Below the pieces are notes generated by a model. The model saw only the letters and a list, made by a program, of their open reading frames with translations, was not told the DNA's origin and made no database searches. From Paraphoma chrysanthemicola (taxonomy: Eukaryota > Ascomycota > Dothideomycetes > Pleosporales > Phaeosphaeriaceae), in the NCBI GenBank assembly GCA_020744225.1, contig JAGMWG010000016.1:558001-622000 (forward strand): a DNA stretch of 64,000 nucleotides, given 5' to 3'. This document shows positions 20,502-31,720 of this stretch, piece after piece; position 1 is the stretch's first letter, and each line of letters begins with the position of its first letter. Both the position numbers and the translations under genes were made by a program.

Positions 20502-22222
20502 ATGCGAGGTCTCGTTACTATCACAACGTGGCTCTGTGCGGTCGATCTTGCATTGGCCGCACCGAAACCAAGTTTTGAGACAGTGGAGACCGAGAACGGA
20601 CGCGTTACAGGCCATCGATCGCCGAAGGCGGGAGATGTTTGGGAATATCTAGGTGTGCCATATGCGCAACCGCCGCTCGGCGACTTGCGATTCGCTGCAC
20701 CACAGAAGTACACAGTGAAGAAGGCGTATACCGCGGCCAAATTTGTAAGCAATGCCTACCTTTGTCTCTTTCTAAAGGATAGTTCGACTGACTTCAGCAA
20801 CAGGGATAGTATGCGCAAGTCACGACTGGTGACTTCCAACAGAACTGACCATATTCAGTGATTGTCCCCAGCAAGCCGCTACTCAGCCGGCATTCCCCGG
20901 ATTCACCTCACAAGCTCTGCGTATCTTGAGCTACTTCACAGCTGGAGCTGGTACACAACGAAGCGAAGATTGCTTGACTTTGAATATCTGGTCAAAGCCA
21001 ACTGCCAAATCTTCGAAGGCGGCGAAGCCTGTGTTTGTTCTGTTCCATGGAGGAAGTCAGTGTTCTATCGAATGCGCCGACTTTTCATACATGCTAATAA
21101 GATCTTGCAGGGTTCGCTGGTGGCAACACTAACACTCCATTCGCGAATGGTCAGTACCTAGCTGCTGCTGAAGATATTGTGGTTGTATCTGTAAATTATC
21201 GCTTGAATGCGTTTGGATTCCCCGGTGCGCCCGGTGCGGACACCAACCTCGGCCTTCGAGACCAACGCCTTGCCGTGGAGTGGCTGCAGAAGAACGTTGC
21301 CGGCTTCGGAGGCAACCCAAAGAAGATCGTCATCGCTGGGCAATCTTCTGGTGGTGCTGCCGTTGACTGGTGGTCCTATGCGTACAAGCAAAACCCAATT
21401 GCCCATGGCTTGCTGTCGACATCTGGAAATGCGTTTAGCTTCCCAATGAACACGGCGCAAAAGCAAAAGGACAATTGGTACGCACTCTCAGCATCAGTCG
21501 GATGCGGCTCATCAGGCGATACACTCGAATGCATGCGAAAACAGCCATTCGAAACAATCTCAGCTGCAGTCTCCAGGATTGCACCCAGCCCGGGTGGAAG
21601 TCCAGTTCGATCCACGCCCCCATTCTACCCCATGGTAGATGGCGAGACCATATTCAGTGATTACGTGTCCCTCTCGTCAGCAGGCAATTTCGCGAAGCTG
21701 CCCTACCTCCACGGCCACAACAACTACGAACAGGGTTACTACGTTATTCCTGCTTTTGCACAGGGTCGAAATGTTACCGCAGCGCAAACCGCTCAGTTCC
21801 TGCTGGAATCGTTCGTTTGTCCGACTTCTTACGAGGCGAGGAATCGTGTGGCTGCGAAAGTCCCGACCTGGGTGTACCGCTACTTCGGCGACTGGGACAA
21901 TACCCGCCTTTACCCTACCAGTGGCGCCTACCACGGCACCGAATTGCACATGATCTTAGGAGGATCCGAGGATGCCAGCGGGCTACCTGCTTCGCAGGCT
22001 CAGAAGGCAACGACGAAGCTTGTACAGCGAGCCGTTGCTGCGTTCGCCGATGATCCGAAGAATGGACTAAGCAAACTGGGATGGCCTCAATATGACCCGG
22101 CGAAGAAGAGCTGGGCTCAGATAGCTGTGTCGAACCAGCCCAAAGTAACTTTCGCGAAACCGGACCAGTACGACGGAGCGTGCTCGAACATCACCCTAGG
22201 AGCTTTGCCAACTGTGTCTTGA
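20502..22222 (+). CDS. secreted type-B carboxylesterase/lipase (COesterase family)
   Basis: Four exons: 20502-20744, a 5-nt micro-exon 20804-20808, 20859-21055, 21111-22222; 518 aa. A signal peptide is present (MRGLVTITTWLCAVDLALA). The nucleophile motif is G-Q-S-S-G with Ser227. Other family blocks are 'GVPYAQPPLGDLRFAAP', 'SEDCLTLNIW', 'LFHGG' and 'VVVSVNYRLNAFGF'. A C-terminal 'YHGTELHMILGG' supplies the catalytic His. The micro-exon gives Gly-Tyr and joins 'KF' to 'DCPQ' in frame; without it the frame is lost. Such enzymes cleave esters of lipids, phenolics or acetylated sugars outside the cell. The substrate is unknown. Confidence 0.88.
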
Positions 22223-22249
22223 GCTGAGGTGAACACATACTGTGCCATT

Positions 22250-22255
22250 AATAAA
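22250..22255 (+). terminator. AATAAA polyadenylation signal
   Basis: Canonical hexamer 28 nt after the carboxylesterase stop, in an A/T-rich stretch. Confidence 0.45.
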
Positions 22256-22898
22256 ACTAGTAATACACGTACATATTCATTAATTTAGTGCCCAAAATTC
22301 AGATATTTGGACTTAATTGCGTTCAGAACACATGGTTATGATCCTGAAAATCGTAGTCCGGTACATCGTTCTCTGAGGTAGGCTCTTTATATGTAGCTAC
22401 TTCCAGAGAAACGATTTACCTTCACGTCATTTGCACAGGGTGTACGAGCAATGTGTTTCGGCTGTGTCGCGAGATTGGCCTTCCCGGAAGGAGCGTAGAA
22501 GTAAGACCGGGTGGATACGACCATAACGAACAACGGTGCTCTGCTATGGCCAGCTTGCGAAACATGAAAAAAGAAGAGTGAAAGGCACGTTTTTCTCCCA
22601 CGTTTGGCAAAGCAGCTGCCAACTGCTAATATTCCCTGCACGCTCGTTTCGTACCATCTAAGCGAAACTACTTCTATGACCTGTCGTGGCCACAGAATTC
22701 TCAGATATGAGTGCATTCAAGTATACTTCTTTAACAGCGTCTTCTTCGCTTCGGGCCCGGCCTACGGACAGGGTATACTTCCTTCGTCACAAGGTACCAA
22801 AAGCGGCAATCCGCGAGCGAACGCGCCGAGCCGCCAGATCCTAGTACTGCTGACCGCATATTGCGGTGCTTGCTCTCCACTCACAATGCTGTATACCC

Positions 22899-22907
22899 TA
22901 TATAATA
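22899..22907 (+). promoter_or_regulatory. TATA box of the CFA-synthase-like gene
   Basis: TATATAATA about 70 nt upstream of the start codon at 22976. Confidence 0.45.
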
Positions 22908-22975
22908 GACATGATCCAGCTCCACTTCCTTTTCTATTTACTTGATGCCTGCTTGGTCTCAATTCAGATAAGAAC

Positions 22976-24180
22976 ATGGCACCAGAATACTCTCGCCTCA
23001 CGCCCATACTACCTCGAACAGGACTTGCTCCACTATTGGCCAGTCTCGACATACCGGGAGCGATCGAATTTCCAGATGGCACATTGCACCCCATTGGTAG
23101 TGGCCAGTCCACATTTCGCGTCATTTTCCGCTCCGAGAAAGCACTGCGAACACCGATGACAGAGCTGAGCATATCAGAAGCTTTTGTAAGGGGCGATATC
23201 GATGTCGAAGGTGATCTTGGAGTTCTGTTTGAAGCAAGAGAGCGGATCCAGGATAAGATGCCACTACGACAAAAGATACAGTTCCTATACGACTTTGCAC
23301 GGACATCCACAAAGATGAACGCCAAAGCTGTAGGAGACCATTATAGTCGTGGCGATGACTTCTATCTGACTTTCATTGACAAACGCTTCCGGTTCTACTC
23401 GCATGGGCTATTCCAAAAGCCAGATGAGACTATCGAGGAGGCTTCCGAGCATAAGCTGGAATCTATGTATCAGGGCCTTGGACTGAAGCCAGGAATGCGA
23501 CTGCTCGATATCGGTGGTGGATGGGGTGGTGTAACGGAGTACTGCGGTGCTCGTGGAGTGCACGTCACGACATTGACCATTGCGAAGGATTCACACAAGT
23601 ATATCAGTCGCCTTATCGAAGAGCAGAATCTTCCCGGCGAGGTGTATCTTGAGGATTTCCTCAATCACAATCCCGTGGAACCATACGACACGCAGTCATA
23701 TACGGTGTAATCGAGCACATACCCAACTACCGCAGATTTGCGCGGAGCGTCTGGAAAGTCCTGAAGCCTGGAGGGAGGCTATATCTCGACGGTTCAGCTG
23801 CCGTGGAGAAGTTTGCAGTCAGCTCTTTCACTCGCGATTATGTCTGGCGCGGGACTCATACCTTCATGACGCTCCAAGATGTTCTTGCGGAGTTGCTCTA
23901 CCACGGTTTTGAGATCGTTGACGTGGCCAGAGAAACGCGTGACTACGAGCTTACTATGCTTGAATGGGCGAAGCGACTAGATGCTGCGAAGGAAGAGATC
24001 ATTGCTGGCTGGGGCGTGGAGACGTACCGCGTGTTCCGCTTGTTTTTATGGGGTGGCACGCATGCCTTCAAGACCAATAGCTTACAGGCATATCATCTGA
24101 TTGCGGAGCGAACATCGAGCACTGGACCTCGGCCGTCTATTGCGCGGAGGTTGACACAATTTGTTGGAAATCTTCGATAG
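22976..24180 (+). CDS. cyclopropane-fatty-acyl-phospholipid synthase-like methyltransferase, frameshifted
   Basis: No introns. The first frame runs 22976-23710 (244 codons) and stops at TAA 23708-23710. The protein resumes in another frame at 23692 and continues to the stop at 24178-24180. The N-terminal part has the CFA helix region, 'AVGDHYSRGDDFY' and the SAM-binding 'LLDIGGGWGG' (near residue 177). The resumed part reads 'AVIYGVIEHIPNYRRF' and 'KVLKPGGRLYLDG', then a full C-terminus. One missing base near 23689-23692 explains the break; no intron can. The enzyme transfers a methylene from SAM onto lipid acyl double bonds or methylates related lipids. It is either a recent pseudogene or a sequence error. 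Confidence 0.8.
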
Positions 24181-24641
24181 AATTAGTGACTGGAGAGACG
24201 TCTGTCGTACCCAAGTAGTACCTAACGCATTGCTCCAAGATCATACCAACCTTGATCTGGCAAATCGGTCGGTCTTGGTGTTTTATTTCGAACTTCGAGG
24301 CCAGCAGCCAAGGACGTGCTTCGCCTCATCCTATTTCTCGCTTGTGCGATAGTGTTGTTCCTTCCTCGTATAAGACGGCCTCCCGCCCTCGTCAAGCGAT
24401 ACGGACAGCCCTTTCACCATTACGAAACCGATTGTGCCCTTCAATACGCAATTTACACTCCTGGACACGATACTTGACATCTTATGGCATGCAGACATTG
24501 TTCACATTCACACAGGATTTCTTAGCAACGCAACCTTACACAGCCATGCAAGTGACTCACCAGTGCACGCAGGTTAAGAAACAGTTCCATATGTGTATAT
24601 AAAGGCCCTTCTTGAGCGTATTGCTTTGGAAGTACCACAAA
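24181..24641. other. intergenic with E2-like gene promoter
   Basis: 3' flank of the CFA-synthase gene; includes a TATA box at 24596. Nothing else recognised. Confidence 0.5.
24596..24603 (+). promoter_or_regulatory. TATA box of the E2-like gene
   Basis: TATATAAA about 40 nt upstream of the chosen ATG at 24642, implying a very short 5' leader. Confidence 0.45.
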
Positions 24642-26101
24642 ATGCACGCAAAGACCCTCCGGCGAATTTGGATGGAAGTCAAAGAAGTCAACGCCGACTT
24701 CTTCAATCTCCGAACCGTCATTTCTCCAGACCTCGTGAACGATGATGCCAAACGCTTCGATTTTATCATGTCCCCAAACGACGGCGCCATGGCACATCTG
24801 ATTCTTGTTGGCAAGCTCCATATTCCTGCTGTAAGTAACAGTTTCATTTGGCACACGTATTCTACCTTGTACTTGACACGGGGTTCCATCTTTGGTCGAG
24901 TCGATACACGCATTTTCATACTACCACGTTGAGCCGCTTATTGACTTCATACCGTGAACTAGAGATACCCTGTTGAACCACCGATCGTGCAACTCTACAC
25001 ACGCACGCAACGACTCAACGTTGATGCCTACAGACATTCCATTGGGAATGAAACACCTCATAGCTCCATGTGCTTCGACATCCTGCGCTCAGAGGCTGCA
25101 GGGGGTACCTGGAAACCAGAATACACCCTATCCTCCTTGTTCGCATCTTTGATGTCTGCAATCGTCTCGTGTAAGCAATCCCCCGTCACGAAGAATTCTC
25201 TGGTGTAGAGCAAGCTAACACCCGGTATTCACCAGTCTACGTTACCCAGCAGCATTCCAACACAGAACGACCAGAATACATATCCATGGCAACTCTCCGC
25301 ACAGTCAAACAAGACGCCAAAAAGGTGTACGAAGAGCATAAGGACCACTTGCCCGAGATTCCGCGAATACCTCTCGTCGAAGCAACACAAGTCCGGGCAA
25401 AATCACTCTTCGCTCCGCAAGACATCGAGGCCGGAAGTCCCGAACTCCTCATCTCAGAGCCGATTTTCCTCCAAACCGGCTCCGATGAGGTGCATTCCTT
25501 TGCCATCGATCTCTCCAATCTCCACGCTGGCGTCATTTTCTCCGTCATCCTAAGCAATTCCACGGATCTTGTCGGCAAGAAATCAGATACAGTTCTCGTG
25601 CGCAACGGCGTGACTGCGACCGCGGCACGGAAACGCGCTGGAAACCCAACAAAATGGTTCTACCATGGTAAGCCCATGAACGATGGGGATATGCGTCTAC
25701 ATGTCTCGATTGGGCGGGACCAGATGACGTTTGCGCATTACGAGGGCAAGGAGGGGAAGTTGTATGTTCATGGCGATTGTCCTGTGTCGCGCTTAGATGA
25801 GAAGAGTATCGGAGATGTGAAAGATGTGCCATTCTACGTGCACATCTACACGAAGGTCAAGACGGGGGATCCTGATGGACGGCAGCGGGGGCCAGTGTGG
25901 ATTAAGACACTGGATATCGAGGAGAAGGGTTACATTCACGAGTCAACGGGGGAGGATGAGAGGAAAGAGGATTGGGGATTTGAGATGGTAAAGAGTGAGG
26001 ACGTGGTTGAGGAAGAAGAGGGGGAAGAGATGAACCAGCAGGATGATGAATTGGCGAATGAGGTTGGTGGATTGGCGCTTGTAATGTGGTATCCCTCTTA
26101 A
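24642..26101 (+). CDS. ubiquitin-conjugating (E2)-like fold protein with long fungal C-terminal domain
   Basis: Three exons: 24642-24830, 24963-25170, 25236-26101; 420 aa. The N-terminal ~150 residues resemble a UBC core: 'RYPVEPPIVQLYT', then 'RLNVD' where canonical E2s have HPN-(I/V)-D, then 'MCFDILR' with Cys100 at the active-site position. 'GTWKPEYTLSSLFASLMSAI' follows as the usual post-Cys segment. His and Pro of HPN are replaced, but Asn82 and the Cys remain. The ~260-residue C-terminal region ('WFYHGKPMNDGDMRLHVS') is unrecognised and ends in an acidic tail. It may be an atypical ubiquitin or Ubl conjugase. Catalytic activity is inferred, not shown. Confidence 0.7.
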
Positions 26102-27054
26102 TCTTAGCTATTCGCGACACTGTCAGCGCGAACAGACATTTGTGTAGAAGGTCTCAAGTTCCAGGACGATACCACAGTATGATCACTGCATTATTCACAT
26201 GTTGCCATCGCGGGCATGTGTCCCTTATTCATTCCGAAATGCATGTATTACTCCACATCACGTACCCAATAATGCTTCACACTTGCCCTCTAACCCTACA
26301 CCAACGCTCAACATCCAGCCTCTTCCCCTCCAAGCTTTCCAAATCCACGGCAGGATCCGACGCGCCGGTGACAGCGCCGCACTAGGCAACACACCACCTC
26401 CACCTCATTGGTGGAATAAGTTCACCAAGACCCTACTCACACGGTCGGACATGAACTGATCAAATCAAGCTAGCTACGCGCCTGCACACGAGTCTCGATC
26501 TCGTGCAATAAACGACCCGCAAGAGGACCGGGGACATGGAAATTGGCTTAAGGTTTTGCGCCGCTGGTTTTGGGGATTGCGCTTACCGGTTTGCCCTGCG
26601 TGTGCGGATCGGGAGCTGGATTTGAACTAGTGTGCTTCGATGAGCGGTACATTGATGAGCGGATCGGGACCTTGTTTCGTCGTGAGTTGAGCATGAAGGA
26701 TGAGCATGGGCCAGGGTGAGGGGTTTGTGAGGGGCATGCTTGGATGTTGGGATTGAGTACGAGTTTCATGTGTCAAAATATCGAAACCGGGTTCGGTGCT
26801 GTATTGGGTGGTGCCTGAGTGGAATGCGAACATGGTCTCAATCGTGGGGAAAGGCCGTCACGACTTGCATTGCAATTGAGTGATTGATGATGGTAGGTTG
26901 TATGTTGAGGTTTATTTGCTGTCTTGTTGGCTTTATCAAGAATCTGTACAAAGCATTTGAAGTTCTCTCTTTCAACATTCTTCCGCCATTCGCATGGTAT
27001 TGAGCACGTGATGGTGCTTCCCTCCTGACACTCCCCTCCTCATCGCCTCTCCGT
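26102..27054. other. intergenic, convergent 3' regions
   Basis: Lies between the 3' ends of the E2-like gene (plus) and the sugar transporter (minus). Short open frames only; no repeat recognised. Confidence 0.5.
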
Positions 27055-28886
27055 TTACTCGTCGTCGTTGATGTCGACGACTGTCTTTGTCCACTGGCGG
27101 GCTGGGACCCTGCGCTTGAACAAGATGTCAATCTCACGGTAAGAGCGGTTCTTCATCTCAGGTAGGTACAACCACGCGAGAGCGAAGCAGACGAAACCAG
27201 TGCCACCCCAGACGTACCCACACTTGCCACCAAGATTGGCCTCCTGCGTATCGTTAGTTTTGTTGGTAGTAAAGACTAGATCAGGGATGTCCTTACCTTG
27301 GGGTTGAGCATGTAACTTGCGAGGAAAATGCAAGGAATGTTGACAACGTAGTACGAAACACGGCCGATTCCAGTTGTCAGCGGCCTGAGACGGATCGCGG
27401 ATGTCTCTCCGATGATGACCCATGAAGCGGGCGCAGGTCCTAGGGTGAAGAGAACCGAGACAATCAGACCGAGAGAAGCTTGTGCCAGGGAAGCTGCCTT
27501 CGAGGCGCCGACGGAGCCAGCGATACCAAGTGCGACGAGGAAGAAAACGTTGATGAGTGAACCCCAAACGTAAATGGTGCGGCGGCCGAGGTACGAAGTC
27601 AGAATCCAGGAGAGCATGACGAAGATCATCTGGAGAGCTGAAGTGATCAAACCAAGGGCAAATGCGGTGTCAGTCTTGATTCCAGCCTCTGCAAAAGGAT
27701 TAGCAAACAAGTCGTTTATAACTCGACAGGGAAAACGAACGTTCGAAGAAATAGACGGCCTGGTTGGCGATGAGGTTGCCCGTAAGATTCTGTGCTGCGT
27801 AGACACCGCAGACGATAAGAGTGCGGTAGCGATCGGTGCCCTTGAATAGCTCAATGTGGTTTGGCTCCTTGATCGACTTCTCAAGATCAATGGTACGGCG
27901 CATCATGGCAACAGCCTCGCTGGTGTTCAGCTTGGACTTGCGTCCCAGGCGTCCAATCGCTTTCTCTGCCTCTTCGAGCCTGCCCTTGCGAACGAGCCAC
28001 CAGGGCGACTCAGGTGCCAGGAACAGGAGGATAGCGAGAGGCGTGGGAAACATCCACTGCAGCGCGATTGGAATCCTAAGATTTCTGTTAGCGAAGAATA
28101 TGGTTCCCAGTGAAAAGGTACGTACCTGTACGCATTGGGGTGGTCAAAAGTGTTGTAATGATATGTGACGCCGCCGACGATGATGGCACCAATAGCCCAG
28201 AACATCTGCAACATCTGAGTCGCCGGAGCTCGCAGCTGAATCGGGACAATCTCGCTGCAGTAGGCCGGGGCGTTGGCAATGAAGATACCCCATGGCACAC
28301 CTTCGAGAAGCTGAGATACGAAGAAGATGGGGAGCGATTTGCCGAAGTAGAAGACGAAGATGAAGGCATTCAAGAACATCAGACCAGTGATGGTCGCCCA
28401 GCGGTATCCGATACGGCTAGTAAGAGGACCGGCCAAGTAGCAACCGATGATAGCACCGAGAGGCCCTCCCATCTGGAGCGCAGATTGCCAGCTGGCTACA
28501 ATGATGGACTTGTCGGCGGCCGCGTCGAAGACACCAAAGTCCTTTGCGAAGCGTGGCAACGCAATGAAACTGCCCATCAAGAAAACACAGTAGGATTCCA
28601 TAATCTAGAACACATTAGCTACTGGATTCAATTGAGGCCTTTCGACCGCTTAGAAGTAGAGTTGTCTTACAATCGTGCAAGACATGATGAAAGCCCACAA
28701 GGCGGCCATGGGATACTCCTTCACAGCCTGGAGCACGCCCATGTCATGCTCTGCGTTCTCAGCATCAATGGCGGCCGCCTTGTACGAGGCGAGCTTCGCC
28801 TCTTTGTCGAGGTTGTTGACATCGTCGACCTGGGAGATGCCCTTCTCGTTGAGCTCGTCGCCACCGTGTGTCTTGATGTCACTCAT
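27055..28886 (-). CDS. MFS sugar transporter (maltose/alpha-glucoside permease-like)
   Basis: Five exons on the minus strand: 28671-28886, 28126-28604, 27741-28075, 27297-27688, 27055-27243; 536 aa, about 12 hydrophobic segments. Sugar-porter signatures: 'GPLTSRIGYRWA' (RxGxR type) after the second helices, 'PESPWWLVRKGR' at the central loop, 'YFFEQAGI' restored by splicing of the third intron, and 'LPEMKNRSYREID' after the last helix. It is a plasma-membrane proton-coupled sugar importer by family. The 'NLTGNLIANQAVYFFEQAG' stretch favours the alpha-glucoside permease group, but the substrate is uncertain. Two SYGGRG (CreA-type) hexamers lie just upstream of the start codon. Confidence 0.9.
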
Positions 28887-30553
28887 GGTTGCGGATGTCG
28901 ACCGGGTTGACGATTGCGCGGTCTGGGGAAGATGGCGGGGAAAGACAAGCAAAACGAAAAACAACGGGGAAGACCTCCACTTATAAACAGCACAGGGGGC
29001 ACGGGGCGAGTCGTCCTGCAGAGGGATATTTGGGCATCTAGGATATGGGTTCAGTCGCTGCTCGCGGCATTCCATCGATCAGTGCAGCTAGCCGACTAGT
29101 CGGTCCATTGTCTGCCGACTCCACGCCTCATGATTCGACTATCTCAAGCGCGTTTCGTACGCTCCTGCAGAGGACCCTCGGGAGGCGTTCCTTAGCAACG
29201 GTCAGCCCACCGGACGGGTTGGAAGCGCTCTGTACAAGGGCCATGTCCTGTCGCGGTCATCGGGAGTTTTACGGTAAGAGTAACCACGCCGCTGCTAAGA
29301 CATCGTATTGCAGCCACAAAGAACCTATCAGAAGCTTGGCCGCAAGCTTGGTGCAGCACTATCCCAGCCCCGCACGCTCAAAGTTCGATTTATCCGCGAC
29401 CCCGACGCTTGATCCCCAGATTCTCCAACCCCTCCTCCGCTAGCTCTACCCCATTGGCTCTCGCCTCGCAGCAGTGTTACACCGAAAGGTGGCACCGGAG
29501 GAATTGTGCCGTGTGCCTACCCAATGTAGAAGCGTTGCCGTCGTACACGGGCGGACTGCCAAGTGAAGCTTGGTGTCTGCCCTTTCCAGACGTTGGTGGC
29601 TTCGTGCTAGAAGGTCACTGGAATTTGAGATGGAAGGACTGCCGCTGCTTGGCCGCTGCTTGCGGGCGGAGTGCGAAGAGGAGTTTGGTGTCACCTTCTA
29701 CGAGTTAGATGTGGCTTGCGGACTATTTGCAAATGTCGCAGGATTCGAAGACGGAGAAAGATAGTGGTCGAGGTACGCCTTGCAATATATCGAACAGCAA
29801 ACCCCTCGGGGCCCCATGAGCATGGAGCCGCCCACCGCGACAGCTCCACTTTTCGAAGCAAGGTCATTTATCGCCTGACAGCGGCACCCATGCAGTCACT
29901 GGGGTTCCAGCAGTAATGCATTTACTGTGCAGACTACAGCAGGAAGCATTATCATGTCTCGACATCGGTCAGCCTTTCAAGTCGCGTCAGCAGTTCCAAC
30001 AAGCGCCTGAAAACAAGTCGCCCACTAGGAGCAAGTATCCACTTCTTCGGATCTATGATGGCGACAGCGAAACCTTAGCACATCAACATTGCGGATCCAA
30101 GTCCCGAGCAAGCTATCCGTCCACGTGCTGTCCCAGGCACTGGGTATGCGTCTCTGCGAGTCTCCCCAGTCCCCACAACGTGCTGCACCACGTCGAACGC
30201 ACTAGCAGCTAGTCCTATGCTAGCGAACGTGAACAGCGTCGCGCTGCATTCATCAGATTGGCTTCATCGAGCGAAACGATCTAGATGCTGATGGATGCCC
30301 CGATCAAGCAAGACAAGCACAAACGCAGCGCTACGCCCGGGATGTGGAGAATTCCGATGGTGCGGTGCGAAATGTTCGTTACATCTCGATCTCTGGGCCT
30401 ACCGAAGCACGATGCAATGGCTGCTCCACGTGGGATTGTCACATTCTTGCCTTACAGAACACCTGCGCTGGCCAAGCAAGGATGTCGCGTTACCAGAACT
30501 GCTGGCAGCACCAATTATACGGTTGCGCTGATGTGCATTCATGAGACTTCTTC
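28887..30553. other. intergenic
   Basis: 1.67 kb without a supportable gene. The transporter promoter lies at the left, including SYGGRG motifs at 28923-28928 and 28935-28940 on the plus strand. Open frames up to 132 codons (29045-29443) lack family features. Confidence 0.5.
28923..28940 (+). promoter_or_regulatory. pair of SYGGRG (CreA/Mig1-type) motifs near the transporter start
   Basis: CTGGGG and GCGGGG are six bases apart, about 40-55 nt upstream of the transporter ATG. The carbon-catabolite repressor CreA binds SYGGRG, and paired sites are usual at functional targets. Short motifs occur by chance, so this is weak. Confidence 0.25.
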
Positions 30554-31230
30554 TCAGTTCCGCCTGTACTTGGCAGGAATATTATGTTCCACGATCCCTC
30601 TCGCCTCCGCCTTCTCCCACGCCTCTCGTCGCGCGTCCATTTCGTCGTGCTTCTTGAAATGCTCGATATCCTCTGGGTGATTCAAGTCCTCCTCCTTGAC
30701 ATCATCACCTGAATGGTACTTCTCCCAATGGTGTATCTCGTACTCGTATTCGTCGTCGCCGTGGTGTCCCGGACCCATGCCAAAATCTGGTAGCTTGACG
30801 TTTTCGCTGTCCTTCTGCAGGAACTCTGAGAGCGAAACGGAGCCGTCTTTGTCAATGTCAAACATGTCTAGGACAGTCTGCACAACCATGTCCTTCTTCG
30901 TGGGGGTGATGTGCGAGGACGACGGGTCTTTCAGGCCATAGGTACGTTTTATGTCCTCCGAGGTCCAGAGACCGGTGCTGTCATAATCGTGGAGATTGAA
31001 AAAGGTGGTCGGATCGAAGCCGGAAATGTGATGCTCCTCTGTTGTATCCCTGTCAGTCTTATGCGACTTGCGACGGGAATTGCGCCCTTACCAGCCATAT
31101 GCCTTGTCGGCCAGTCTGCATCGGGCGCGACTACGACCTGGGAATGTTCCCCTCCGCCGTGAGCTGCGGCATTGTAGGCGCATGAGAGTAGTAGAAATGC
31201 GCTGAAGGGCGCTTGCAATAATCGGTTCAT
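30554..31230 (-). CDS. secretory-pathway EF-hand protein (Ssp120/nucleobindin-like)
   Basis: Two exons on the minus strand: 31092-31230 and 30554-31038; 207 aa. A signal peptide covers about residues 1-23 (FLLLSCAYNAAA). One canonical EF-hand loop lies at residues 107-118 (DIDKDGSVSLSE); a second, less regular one begins at Asp64 (DYDSTGLWTSED). A His/Asp/Glu-rich stretch follows ('HHGDDEYEYEIHHWEKYHSGDD'). Length and order match yeast Ssp120, a calcium-binding protein of the early secretory pathway associated with Emp47-type cargo receptors (family knowledge). It diverges from the small membrane-protein gene across 160 bp. Confidence 0.8.
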
Positions 31231-31390
31231 GATTGCTGTGTTGCGGTCGTGGCGCAATGACAATGTTGCTGTTGTTGTTGCTCGAGTTGATCGGAGCTTC
31301 CCCTTTTTCCGGCGCCGCGATGACGTTCAGTTCAGGGTCCACGCATGTGACCACGCTCCTTCTTCGCACCTCCAACATCACTTCGCCAAG

Positions 31391-31642
31391 ATGAACGTGT
31401 TGGTCCTCTTGAGCTTGCTCTTCTTCATTCCGCTCCTCTTTTGGCTTGTCTTTCTCGGGCTCTCGTCATGTATGGGTGACCAATTTCGTGCCAGGGTTGC
31501 CGGCATACCTGTCACGTTCAATCCTCGACACGCGTCTTTTGGTCGACAGTACACTCGCGGGTTTGGGTCAGGTGCTGGAAGCGCAGGATGGGAGCAAATT
31601 GAAATGGAAGACATGCTTGGGGAAGACAGTGAAGAGGATTGA
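31391..31642 (+). CDS. small single-pass membrane protein
   Basis: 83 aa from the ATG at 31391, which puts a very hydrophobic segment at residues 3-27 (LVLLSLLFFIPLLFWLVFLG). A short basic/Gly-rich part and an acidic tail (EEMEDMLGEDSEED-like) follow. The compact hydrophobic start and acidic end look like a genuine small membrane protein, but I do not recognise the family. An upstream in-frame extension has no ATG support. Confidence 0.55.
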   Translation: MNVLVLLSLLFFIPLLFWLVFLGLSSCMGDQFRARVAGIPVTFNPRHASFGRQYTRGFGSGAGSAGWEQIEMEDMLGEDSEED

Positions 31643-31720
31643 TTCCTCAAGCTGAGGCTAAATGGTGAAGCCTCCGAGAGATGGGTATCTTATTCCGACT
31701 CCAAAATGGCCTGCGACGAC

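Larger units (their letters stand above)
22223..22975. other. intergenic
   Basis: Holds the esterase poly(A) signal (22250-22255) and the CFA-synthase core promoter (TATA at 22899). Otherwise nothing recognised. Confidence 0.5.

Noticed and set aside
28110..28910. 266-codon open frame on the plus strand
   Set aside because: Lies antisense to the sugar-transporter exons and runs through two of its introns; no domain.
29045..29443. 132-codon plus-strand open frame upstream of the sugar transporter
   Set aside because: Low-complexity Ser/Arg/Pro composition typical of chance frames; no domain.
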